From Phanerochaete sordida (lineage: Eukaryota > Basidiomycota > Agaricomycetes > Polyporales > Phanerochaetaceae): a stretch of DNA of 64,000 nt. The stretch is from assembly GCA_019973155.2 (NCBI GenBank), contig BPQB01000007.1, positions 434,001 through 498,000 on the forward strand, written 5' to 3'. Position 1 is the first letter of the stretch. Each line of letters opens with the position of its first letter. Under the pieces are notes generated by a model. That model was given only the letters and a program-made list of their open reading frames with translations. It did no database searches and was not told the origin of the DNA. Below are positions 27,281 to 37,158 of this stretch, one piece after another. The translations under genes were made by a program, and so were the position numbers.

Positions 27281-28678
27281 ATGCGCACTTCACTCATCGC
27301 CTACGTCCTTCTCGCCGCATCCGTCGGAACCCTCGCGGCGCCGGCACCGGTACCCGCGCCCGTCGCTGTCCCCTCGACCCACCAGTCCTTCAAGCCCTTC
27401 GCCAGCTTCAACCCCTTCGGCAGCTTCGGCAACGGAGGCAACGGCGGCAGCGCAAAGGGCGGCAACGGCGGCACTGCGATCGGCGGGTCTGCCAACGGCG
27501 GCAACGCCAAGGCAGGAAACGGTGGCAGCGGCGGCCTCTTCGGCAACGGAGGGAACGGCGGCAGCGCCACAGGTGGCAATGGCGGTACTGCGATCGGAGG
27601 TTAGTGCTTGCACCTGACTTCCTGCTGTAGGCGCTGAGCTGACACGGTGCTCTTCCAGGCTCCGCGAACGGTGGTAACGCCACCGCAGGAAACGGCGGCG
27701 ACGGCGGCCTCTTCGGCTCAGGAGGCAACGGCGGCAACGCGAAGGGCGGCAACGGCGGCACTGCTATCGGCGGGTCTGCCAACGGCGGCAGCGCGACCGC
27801 AGGAAACGGCGGCAGCGGTGGTGTCCTCACCTCGGGAGGCAACGGCGGCAACGCGCAGGGCGGCAACGGCGGCACTGCCATTGGTGGTTAGTAGCTCTTC
27901 CTCGACGCGTGGCGCGACGTGTTACTTATTCTGTGACATCAGGCTCTGCCAACGGCGGCAGCGCCACAGCAGGAAACGGCGGTAGCGGCGGCCTGTTCGG
28001 CGACGGTGGCAAGGGCGGCGACGCGACTGGCGGCAACGGCGGCACTGCTATCGGCGGTACGCATCTCTCACTGAACGCAGAGTATGAATGGTGCTGACTT
28101 GGACTTCTTAGGCTCTGCTAACGGTGGCAGCGCCACCGCAGGAAACGGCGGTGACGGCGGCCTCTTTGGCAGCGGTGGCAACGGCGGTAACGCCAAGGGC
28201 GGCGACGGAGGCCTCTCCATCGGTGGTACGCATCAATCCCTCGTGCACTCCGCGCATGCGCTGACGGACTTGCGCAACAGGCAACGCGAACGGCGGCAGC
28301 GCGACCGCAGGAAACGGCGGTAGCGGCGGCGTGTTCGGCAACGGCGGCAACGGCGGCAATGCTACTGGTGGCAATGGCGGCATCGCGATTGGCGGCAATG
28401 CCAACGGCGGTGACGCGACCGCAGGAAACGGCGGCAGCGGCGGCGTCTTCGGCAACGGTGGCAACGGTGGCAACGCGCAGGGAGGCAACGGCGGTCTCTC
28501 GATTGGCGGCTCTGCGAACGGCGGCAACGCTGTGGCGGGCAATGGTGGCGACGGCGGCCTCTTCGGCAGTGGCGGCAACGGCGGCAACGCTGTCGGTGGC
28601 AACGGCGGCATCTCGATTGGCGGCTCCGCGAACGGTGGCAACGCTGTCGCAGGAAACGGTGGCAGCGGTGGTTTCTAA
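27281..28678 (+). CDS. Secreted Gly/Asn-rich protein of 38-residue modules
   Basis: Exons 27281-27599, 27659-27886, 27943-28056, 28112-28225, 28281-28678; 390 residues. A signal peptide (MRTSLIAYVLLAASVGTLAA) and a short Pro/Val-rich spacer lead into eight full copies of a 38-residue unit, such as SANGGNATAGNGGDGGLFGS followed by GGNGGNAKGGNGGTAIGG, plus a half copy at each end. Internal exons are exactly 228, 114 and 114 nt, that is 2, 1 and 1 units, and every intron splits the Gly codon at the unit boundary (phase 1). Gly, Asn and Ala make up most of the chain; no Cys, no charged residues except Asp and a few Lys. The GGxGG runs look like mycobacterial PGRS proteins in composition only. A structural wall, matrix or spore-coat role is a guess. 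Confidence 0.85.
27416..28675 (+). repeat. Coding minisatellite, 114-bp unit
   Basis: Direct repeats of a 114-bp unit, each encoding a 38-residue module, interrupted by four introns of 52-59 nt placed at module ends. Units differ by scattered substitutions but keep length exactly, so purifying constraint on length and frame is likely. The introns share their setting (G|gt ... ag|GCTCTGCCAACGG-like) but differ inside, so the duplications are not very recent or the introns diverge faster. Confidence 0.8.
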
Positions 28679-29177
28679 ACGGGAGTCTCTCATCGGGCAT
28701 TGGACGCTCTCATTATACCAGCGGACTATTATTTGCTAGCTATACTGGTACATAACATCTTTAAAAGCGTTGTAACTCTCCACGGACCTATTCGTTGTAC
28801 CTTTTCTGTACGGCAGTGATGGAAATTGTACTATCCTCTCTTTCTCGCATGCTGCTTTGAAGATGCTCTGGAGGACGAGGCTAAGCGCGCGGCGCTTCGA
28901 ACCAAGCAGCCTTCTCAAAGCGCCCGTGAAGCTTCGCGACACACTTCGACCTCGATTCGGAAGCGTCCCTGCCAAATGCAGCGACTTGTCCGAGTTTGGA
29001 CGCCGATGGTCAGCCCAGGGCTCGAGAAGACATGGCGGGCTCTGAATCGCACCGCCGTTCGTATATAAGACCAGAAGGGCGCACTCGACGAGCCCTCCAG
29101 GCTCTCTTTCTTCCCCCATCTCTACCCTAGGTTCCCTTTCTAATTCTTCACTCACTCCTTCGACCTACAGGAACAAC
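28679..29177. other. Region between the two Gly-rich genes
   Basis: 3' flank of the first repeat gene and promoter of the second, including a TATA box at 29062 and a C/T-rich leader at about 29096-29165. No reading frame of note. Confidence 0.55.
29062..29068 (+). promoter_or_regulatory. TATA box of the second Gly-rich gene
   Basis: TATATAA about 115 bp before the ATG at 29178, with a pyrimidine-rich stretch between, the same arrangement as in the upstream paralogous-looking gene. Positional evidence only. Confidence 0.5.
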
Positions 29178-30787
29178 ATGCGCAGCCCCGTCATCGCCTT
29201 TGGCATTCTCGCAGCCACCGTCAGCCCGACCCTCATCGCAGCCGCACCCGCCACCCCGCCGATTTCTGGAGCCGGCGTTCTCACCAACGCTCCGCACAAC
29301 GTTCCTGTCAATGCTGCGACCGTCCCACCGGTCCCCAACACCAACCCCCTCGGATTAATTGGCGGTATCCCCCCCGCAGGCGGCAGCAGCAAGAGCAGCG
29401 GCAGCGGCAATAACAGGAAGCGTGCCGACGACTCGCAGACCGCCGGTGGTAACGCGCGGTCCGGTAACACTGCCAACTCCGACGGTGGTGACGTCGCGAA
29501 CATCGGCGACCCCAGCACTACCCTGACCAACAACGACTCGAGTGAGTATTATTTTACATATGACCGCCTCTAGTATATTGAAACCGGAGCAGACTTCGCT
29601 GGTGATGCCGACACAACATTCTCTGGTGACGCCATCGGTGGCAACGGTCGCGGGTTCGGGCCAGGAGGCAATGCCGCCACGGGCGATAGTGGAACAGCTC
29701 GCGGAGGCTCCATCTTCAACTCGGCCGGCAGCGTCGACAACACCAACGGATCGAGTGAGTGCTTCCCACCTGACTGACGGCCTCGGGCTGACAAGCTCTA
29801 CATAGACACTCCCGGCGTTGGCGGGGAGTCTGGCACCGGCGACGCGGTTGGCGGTGACGCTGCTTTCAAGAAGCGTGCTCTTGACACGGCCACTGCAGGC
29901 GGTAACGCGCGCTCTGGCTCCTCGAGCAACACCTCAAGCGGTTCGATCTTCACCGAGGCTGAGGATGACGGCGAGGTTACGAACACGGCTTCGAGTGAGT
30001 CATACAGCGAAACTCGATGCATGCTTGTAGTGATTTCGTCGCAGACCAGTTTGGCGGTGACAACGCGGGTGATTCCTTCTCGGGTGACGCTATCGGAGGC
30101 AGTGGCAGGGATCGCGGTCCTGGTGGAAATGCGCTCTCTGGCAACGCTGGTGCATCTAACGGCGGCAGGATCCAGAGCGAGGGCGGGACTGTGACCAACA
30201 CCGGCTCGAGTGAGCCAATCGCAGCTTCAATCGTTTATCTTTACTTAATTCTTCACAGACACTGCCTCCAACGGTGGTACTTCCACCAGTGGTGATGCCG
30301 TTGGTGGCGACGTCCGCAAGCGTGCCTTCGACCAAGACACAGCCGGCGGTAACGCGCACACCGGTAACTCGTCGGACGTTAACGGTGGCGACGTCATCAA
30401 CGCCTCAGAGCCTGATGGCACCATCACGAACGCGGACTCTAGTGAGTGTGGTCGCACGCATGCGATGAGTAGCTGCTGACACCGCCGACAGGCTTCGGTG
30501 GAAATGGTGGGGAAACGACGACTGGCACTGCGCTCGGCGGCGGCGGCGACAACCGTGGCCCAGGTGGCAACGCTTCGTCTGGCAACTCTGGCAATGCTCG
30601 CGGCGGCAACGTCGGCAACTTCGGCGGCGCGATTGACAACACTGGTGGCTCGAACATTGCTGGCACTGGCGGCACTAGCACCACGGGCGACGCTATCGGT
30701 GGCAACGTCTCGAGCGACGACGGCGCGGACGACGGCTTCGACGATGGCTTTGACGAGGAGGACATCCCCGACTTCAAGCGCAAGTAG
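29178..30787 (+). CDS. Secreted Gly/Asn/Asp-rich modular protein with Lys-Arg processing sites
   Basis: Exons 29178-29541, 29593-29754, 29806-29994, 30045-30209, 30259-30441, 30492-30787; 452 residues. A signal peptide (MRSPVIAFGILAATVSPTLIAAA) is followed by alternating modules. Type A (exons 2, 4, start of 6) has SGDAIGG or similar then GPGGNA or GPGGNALSGN. Type B (end of exon 1, exons 3 and 5) has a dibasic site and a shared core: RKRADD...TAGGNARSGN, KKRALDTATAGGNARSG, RKRAFDQDTAGGNAHTG. Four internal exons are 162, 189, 165 and 183 nt, all multiples of three with phase-1 borders, and nearly every exon ends in xxSS-like Ser codons split by gtgagt. The protein ends acidic, DDGFDDGFDEEDIPDFKRK. 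Lys-Arg sites suggest Golgi Kex2 processing into several peptides; that is inference. No homolog recalled. Confidence 0.82.
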
Positions 30788-30903
30788 AGTAGCCGCAGTC
30801 TGTAGCGGAGTAGGAGTAGTGAACCACAGTTACTATAACCGGTCTTCGTCTTTGCATTTGATCCCGCGTGCCACAAGCGCCCATAAGCCTGGTCCGAACT
30901 GTG

Positions 30904-32342
30904 ATGTCTGCCTTGGACGCCGCCCGCGACGACGGCGAGGACGAGTACGATGCCCTCCCCGACGCCTACGCCGGCATCGACTTTGACAGCATTGAGGCCC
31001 TCTGTGGCCCAGCACGCCCCGCGCGCCCCGCGACGCCCTCCTCCACTGCATCCACCGAGTACGCGTTCGATGAGCTCGACGAGGCTACCCTGGCCGAGGT
31101 CGACGCAATAGTGGCCCGCGCGCTGCAAGGCCCCGCTGCGCCCAGTACGTCTCCCACTGCCATGCGTGTCTTGGCGAGCTCATGCTGTCTCTCAGCGACG
31201 ATACCCATCGCAGGCGACACGTCGAGACATGACGAAGGGGATGCTGGGCCGTCTACACTTGTACCCATCCATCGTCCAGCTAGTGAGTTCGACCCTTGGT
31301 CTTGTGCGTCTTGTGGAAGTGCGATGCGATATTATGCCTTCATAGACTGCTCGCCCTTACTGGAGTGTGTTTGGACACGACCGCTGGTTCCCGTGCGACG
31401 TCTCTGCTGCTCATAGTGCATCCCACTAACCGTGCCCCCGCAGACGCATCCCCACATCCGAAGACGCCTTCTAAGAGACGTCGCACAAGATCATGCACAT
31501 CGTCGCCACGCAAGAGGCCCCATCTATCGTCGCCGACGCGTTCCCACAAACAGGCTTCCCCAAGATCGCCCGTCAAATCGCCCGCGTCGGGATCCCCGTC
31601 CCCGCGGCCGGCATCACCCCGTAGCCCGCGCAAAATCAGGCAGCCAACGGCATCACAGAGTGTGCGCAGAGTCCTTGAAGAGGTCGGTGACGAGCTGACG
31701 TGTCCTATGTATGTCCTTCTCCTTCTGCGCCGGCGTGCTGCTGAACACGCGGTTCCCCCAGATGTTGTGACCTATTGTACGTACCACCCCCTTGGCCCTG
31801 TGTCGTGGCGCCCACGAAGCTCACACTGGGTACCTAGCGTGTACGCACACGTCGGCTCGACGTGCGGCCACAGCTACTGCGGCGACTGTGGGTGGGACTG
31901 GGTCGCGAAGACGGTGCGTGCTGCGCGCGTACGAAGCGGCTCCGCTGACGCGCCCCCGGCAGATGCCCGCGCCGTCGTGCCCCTACTGCCGCACGCCGCT
32001 CAACAGACACGCGCCGCTGATACCGAACTTCGCCGTCGAGAGCATGGTCCAGAAGCACATCGCGACGCTCGCTGCGAACGGCGTCGACGGGTGGGACGCG
32101 GACGGCGAGCACCGGCGCGAGTGGCTTGCGCGACAGGAGTGGGTGTTCTACGCGTCTTCTTACCTCCCCCGTGTGTTAATGTGACGATTGCGCGCTGCAG
32201 AAGGTGGAAGGCGGGCGCGGCTGCGCGGGCCAAAGAATTGGAAGGGCACAACAATGTAGGGACACCGCCTCCCCCTCCGTCCCCTGCGCGAACCCGGCGC
32301 GAGCGACAGCTCATCGACTTGAGCAATGAACCTGACGGCTGA
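30904..32342 (+). CDS. RING-finger protein, probable E3 ubiquitin ligase
   Basis: Exons 30904-31144, 31196-31282, 31444-31708, 31762-31776 (15 nt), 31838-31913, 31963-32138, 32201-32342; 333 residues. An acidic N-terminus is followed by a long Ser/Pro/Arg-rich basic stretch (TPSKRRRTRS, SPRSPVKSPASGSPSPRPAS) and then a C3HC4 RING assembled over four exons: LTCPICCDLF, STCGHSYCGDCGWDWVAK, and APSCPYCRTPL. The C-terminal part continues IPNFAVESMVQKHIATL, resembling the region after RING fingers in CHFR- or RNF8-like ligases, and ends Pro-rich. The basic SP-repeats suggest nuclear location and possible CDK phosphorylation. The 5' splice site at 32139 (gtgggt) was chosen because the nearer alternative creates a stop. 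Only about 116 bp separate it from the previous gene. Confidence 0.8.
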
Positions 32343-32830
32343 AGACCGGAGACCCGTACAGTCCATGTTGAGCGACGGCACGACCGGTGCGGTATAACGA
32401 ATCCATGTATTTCCAGGGCCGAGATGTATTTTTGCATGTCTACACGTGAATGCGGATGGATAATGACAATGCCAAGATGGGTAGAGTGGAACGATGAGAC
32501 TTGTAAGATGTGGATGGAGAAATGGGGGATGAAGGATGCGGGCGTGGAATGCTGGGACCGCTTGCGCGGGATTACATGTTACAGATGCGCGGGATGGATG
32601 TGGAAGAAAACTACAGGAGATACTGGATACAAGACGCGATACACATGTCATCTACTCATGAGAGTTCGTAGGCTGCCCCGACCTAGCGTGGGACGGCCCT
32701 ATCGTACAAGAAGTACAAACATGCCGGCTCGCAAGGAGACGAAAGAGACGTGGACGGGGAGGAGGGAGGGGACCACGGCGCGTCGCAGACGTCACCGCGC
32801 CCCTATGTACGCTGCGGGGGCCCGCGCGCA
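32343..32830. other. Intergenic, convergent 3' ends
   Basis: Between the RING gene stop (+) and the stop of the membrane-protein gene (-). The segment 32440-32660 is A/G-rich with several 'gatg' and 'tgga' runs. No gene recognised. Confidence 0.5.
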
Positions 32831-35056
32831 TTAATCGACGGCAATCTCGAGCCGGCCTCCCTCCTGGGGGCCCTGCAGCCCGAGGAGAAAGACGTGCTCG
32901 GACACGCGGGCGCACGTGTACCCGGCGTCGCCCGCCGCGACCGCCTTTCCGCCGAGGTGGATCTTGAGGTCCGAGGGGGCGCGGCGCGCGTGTGGCGCGC
33001 GCACGAGCAGCGAGACCGTGTTGCTGCTGATGTCCGCGAGGAAGCGCGGCTTGGGTGGCGCGCGCGGGGCGATGAACACGGGCGCGGGCCGTTCCTCCAG
33101 GACCTGCACGACGGTCTCCATCGAAGGCGCGACCTCGAGCTTGCTCGGCACGTAGTGCTCCTTCTCCGGTAGGTCGTCGTCATCTGACTCTGCAAGGGTC
33201 GTCTCTGAGGGCGACGCAGTGGGCCCGACGGAATCGTAGGTGCTGAGGTAGACCCTGTCTTCCCCCTGAGCGTCCTCATCGTCCCTGTCAACGTCGTTCA
33301 CAGGTACGGGTTCGATCCTATCCTCGTTCTTCTCCACCACGGGTTCGCGCGATGTTGCGGACTGCGTCTTCGACTCCTCTTCGTAGAACCAAGAGGTCGG
33401 GAGCCCCCAGTAGCGAGCCACCGGTGCGAAGAAGCCGAAGAGTCGTGCGATTACAGAGCGGAAGATCCACGCGAAGAGCAAGCGCATAAAGCCGCCACGA
33501 ATCGGCTGGGAACGTGAGGCAGGCGAGGTTACCTGCCTCTCGCTCTCTTTGACAGGCTCTGCCGCTTTCTCGGACTTTTCTTCGAAGGCCCCCTCGGGGC
33601 GAGGAGGCGGCGACAAAGGGGTGAGGGGCACAGCTTGCGTATCGGCTCCAGCTTGTTCCATCTCCTTAGCGACTACTTCCGCGATCGACGGTAAAGTGAT
33701 CGACATGCCGTTGGAGCGAGAGGCATTGGACTGGAAAGACGAGGAAGAGGTCAGGGAAGCGATGGTCGGAGGTGGCGATGGAGGGGGCGTAGGGAGTAAT
33801 CGAGCGAGCTCCTCTCCAGACGTCTCGGTAGCAATGCGAGCAAAGGACGAGGGGGACAGGATCGCGAGATTCCACGGGACTTCCTCGCTTGCCTGCTCGA
33901 GTACATGGAGAGGTGTGAGGATGAAATTCCCGCCATAGGGACCAATCTTGACAGAGAGGTCGGAATGCTCAGTCGGGACCGTGATAAAGGCAGGTTGGGC
34001 CACGTCGACCAGGATGGTCTTTTCCTTGCTTATGTGCGGACATTCAGCAAGCAAGTCGTCATAGGTGAGCCGTGTTTCCCTGTTGGCTCCTGTGCAGATG
34101 ACAGGTACGACCGAGATAGACGCAGGTGCACTAGCTTCGACGATGTGGGATTTGAAGATAGCGTAGCCGTCTCGCTTATCCGTAAACACGAGGCCAGGGA
34201 GTAGCTCCCGTGCCTTATCGACGAAGTCGGCCGCATCGAGGGCCAGAATGGTGAGCTTGCTGGCGTTGTGCCCCAGCACCTCGCCCTCCGCAGATACGCT
34301 AACCGCAGACGATGGCTCCGAACCAGCGGAGAGGAAGATGGGCTGTGAAATTCTGCGGAAAGAGAAGTCCCCGGTGAGGCGCGGGAGTAGAACGACAGCC
34401 TTAGAAGCTGGCGTATCCACCCTTGAAGAATAGGTAGCCCATCTACGAAACTGTGAGCTGTTATTTTTACAGTGGAATTGAAGGAATACTTACCCCTCCT
34501 CGTCGAACGACCAAATACTCCAGTTCAAGGGTTCCTTGAGTTGGATAGCTGGGGCGCCCTCGGCCTCGCCGCCCCGAACAACAACGCCGTCCTTGAGGAA
34601 GCAGCCCTCCGCGGGGACGAACCGCTCCTCCCGGCGCTCGATTACAAGGTCACCGTTGTGTCCCCACGCGCCGAGCCATTCGAGGCCACCCCAAGGGCGA
34701 TCGAGGCGATACGTGAACGAGTAGCGCGCACCGCACAGCGAGCCGGGGACGACCATGTCGAGGTACATGTCTCGGCCATTGCCAGCGGGGGCGTCGGCGG
34801 TCGGGGCGAGCGTGAAGTCCGCGCTTTGCTCGGCGGCGGGGTCCTCGGGATAGACGAAGGGCACTGCGTGCCAGTCGCCGTGGCCGCCGTTGACGGGCAT
34901 GTTGGTCCACATCTCGACGCGGATGCCCTCGCAGCGCGCCTGCTCGAGGGCCTCGCGCGACTGGAACGACGCGGTGAAGCGCAGGTGCGCGTCGCCGACT
35001 TCGGGCACATGGAGGACGGTGTACGTGCCAATGCCGGGGTTGAAGGAGATATGCAT
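32831..35056 (-). CDS. Unknown conserved-looking protein with one membrane segment
   Basis: Two exons, 35056-34494 and 34457-32831, 729 residues, an unusually intron-poor gene here. Residues 1-190 (MHISFNPGIGTYTVLHVPEV..., EMWTNMPVNGGHGDWHAVPF, YSFTYRL, EWLGAWGHNGDL) read as a beta-rich, all-polar globular domain with many aromatics, possibly carbohydrate-binding-like. The middle contains a second ordered part (LLPRLTGDFSFRRISQPIFL, KIGPYGGNFILTPLHVLEQA). Around residue 505-530 the segment MRLLFAWIFRSVIARLFGFF is the only hydrophobic stretch, followed by an acidic disordered region and a final ordered domain (RFLADISSNTVSLLVRAP to the end). No signal peptide. Function not known. The junction uses the acceptor giving EEGSQFRRWATYSS, which keeps frame. 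Confidence 0.75.
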
Positions 35057-35826
35057 GGCGAAAGACGGGAGGCGGGGAACGAGGTGAGGATGAAAGGTGG
35101 GGAAGACGGGATGGGTAGAAGGGATGGTCTCAGACTGCCGGAGTCTGGAGTGTGCTGTGTGAAGGGTAGGGAGGATTGAGAACTATATACCCCCAGATTA
35201 TCTTCGGATATCTTTGGGTCGATGGAATTCCAGGAAGCGGCTAGCCGAGGGCGTCGCGGGTGGGTGGAGGGGGCCGGCCTTGTGGGTGCAGCGAGGCAAG
35301 ACGCGACGCAGAGACCAGCGCGATGAACAGCCTTGGTCAAGCGCCCAGCCGTCCGTAGTTGCCGATCCGTTGGCCATAGGCCAGCCAGAGACTCCGTCCC
35401 ACGACTGTTTGAAATGCGAGCCTCTTTTGGCCGTACAATAAGCACAGATACGCCGCATGATGCAGGGTCTAGATATCGGCACATCAAGCGCACAGCATAA
35501 GGGCCGCGAAACCAGTCCGGGACGACGCTTTGTGGAGTCCACCAGCGCAGCAGCCAGGGTTATGAAGGCGCGTGTAAGCAGCATGCATCTCGCCCATTGA
35601 GTGGACCTGAGCGATTAGCCTAGGGCTTCCATGATAGGCCATACAGGATGAGATAGACGCAGATACAGAAGCAGAAGCAGGCCCGGACTCACAGCGGCAC
35701 ATCTTGCCCAGTCTGCTTCGGACGGTCGGCATCAGGATGAAACTTGGCGTTTGACAAAGCCTGTTGATTCTACAAATACACGTACACTTTTGTCGCCGAC
35801 CGAGAGAGCACTGGGTCCTCGGGGTG
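35057..35826. other. Upstream region of the membrane-protein gene
   Basis: About 770 bp, bordered by the 3' end of the TRAX gene. A TATATA on the minus strand at 35184-35189 is about 130 bp before the start at 35056 and may be the core promoter. No gene recognised. Confidence 0.5.
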
Positions 35827-36925
35827 TCACTCGTCTGGGCCATCCTCGCCTTCGTAGTCCCGGCCCCTCTTCCGTCCGCTCCCGTTCCCGTGCTCAAAAG
35901 AGACTGTACGGGCGACGATATCGTCCAGCATATCTGGGGACAAGTCGTACTCTGAGCTGCGGACCATTATGGCATATGCCGCTGCAATGGTGACTGTCAA
36001 GATGTGCCCAGGAACTGGAGTATCATGCAAGCTCACCATCCTCAATTTTCTCCAAGGATTGCGAGGTAACATTCTGCTTCTTCCGCAGATCCTTGAAATA
36101 CGGAGTCCAAACCTCAAAGTCTGCAGGGTAGTGGACGGTCAGCGTACGTCATTTCAGTAATAAAAATGCCCACCTGCTCTGCAATTTCGCACAAAGACGC
36201 ATACATCCTGTGCTTTCGTGCGACCTCCGCGCCGTGAGATGGCGGAGATGGCATAACGCATGAGTTCTCCGGTAAGGTCAGAGAGCCCCAGGAGATAGTC
36301 TTCGAGCGGAAGTGGGAAGTACTGTAGGTCGGACGACAGCGACCCAGCTTCAGTGCATGTTCTTGGCATGGTACTTGAACGAACTACGCACCGGTGCTCC
36401 CTGGTCGTCCGACAGACTCTTCTGCACCTCCTCGTAACCGATGAGCTTCCCCGTCTCCAGGTAGTGTGCGAAGCTGAGGGCTTCGATATATTCCTGCAAG
36501 CCGGGAGATACCTGTCGCTGATATCGCCAGAAGCGGTCGCCAGTGAGCTCATGCCGCACATTGGCGAACATGCCCTGGACTTCGCGGAGTTTCTCCCGAC
36601 CCTTGGAGGCTGCCTTCAAAGCGCGAGAACGGTCGCCTACACCACCACCACCAACACCAACACCACCACCATCCCCCGACCCCTCTGACGCGTCGTCTGT
36701 CATGATACGGTGCAGAAGAAAGATTATCTTCTTTGAGAGGTTCGTGACATCGCGGCTGTGCTACTACGGTATGTTGAGACGGGGATGAGCGAAGCGAGTG
36801 GCGTAGCGAACCTTTATGAGGCGCTCTCGCCTATCATTGTGATCGTCGAGCTCATCCCTGAAACCCTCGAAGACGGAGAGGATGGCGTCGCGCGAACCGA
36901 GGTTGGTGTTCGTCGTGTCCGACAT
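35827..36925 (-). CDS. TSNAX: Translin family protein, TRAX-like
   Basis: Exons 36925-36812, 36760-36392, 36321-36174, 36120-36037, 35981-35827; 289 residues. The chain is helical throughout: AILSVFEGFRDELDDHNDRR, RDVTNLSKKIIFLLHRI, LREVQGMFANVRHEL, DRFWRYQRQVSPGLQEYIEA, then PLEDYLLGLSDLTGELMRYA, the most conserved block of translin/TRAX, and EKIEDAAYAIMVRSSEYDLS. TRAX pairs with translin to form the C3PO octameric endoribonuclease that acts on small RNAs and tRNA processing. A Gly-rich insertion (GGGVGVGGGGVG) sits after helix 2. The C-terminal GRKRGRDYEGEDGPDE is basic then acidic and may carry a nuclear signal. TRAX rather than translin is favoured by the DLTGELMR block. Confidence 0.86.
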
Positions 36926-37158
36926 TGGCGAAGAACAAGGGAGAATAAGAAATGCTGACCGCCCGGGCGCCGGCCAGACTGCAAGTAGCCATCGAGACAC
37001 AATAGACGCCCGAGGCGCGTGGACAGTCCCCGCCCGGCGGCGCGCTTGCACTTCAGCTTCACTCTCCGGCCTTGTCCTCCGCTTCCTCGCACTTCGCTCT
37101 TCTCTCCTTACCCCCCACCATCCCTCAAGCTTGTCCCCAAACCACCCTCGACGCCCGC

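Noticed and set aside
27416..28675. Regular direct repeats that might be a CRISPR array or satellite
   Set aside because: Unit is 114 bp, coding in one frame and interrupted by spliceosomal introns; no 20-40 bp repeat-spacer pattern.
27408..28693. Long Pro/Leu-rich and Ala/Thr-rich frames on the minus strand over the Gly-rich gene
   Set aside because: They mirror the GGN repeat on the opposite strand; the plus strand has signal peptide, splice sites and a promoter.
27281..30787. Bacterial PGRS gene gained by transfer
   Set aside because: Resemblance is only in Gly-Asn composition; genes have fungal introns, signal peptides and TATA promoters.
30439..31128. 229-codon minus-strand frame over the end of the second Gly-rich gene and the RING gene start
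   Set aside because: It overlaps two well-supported plus-strand genes and shows no domain.
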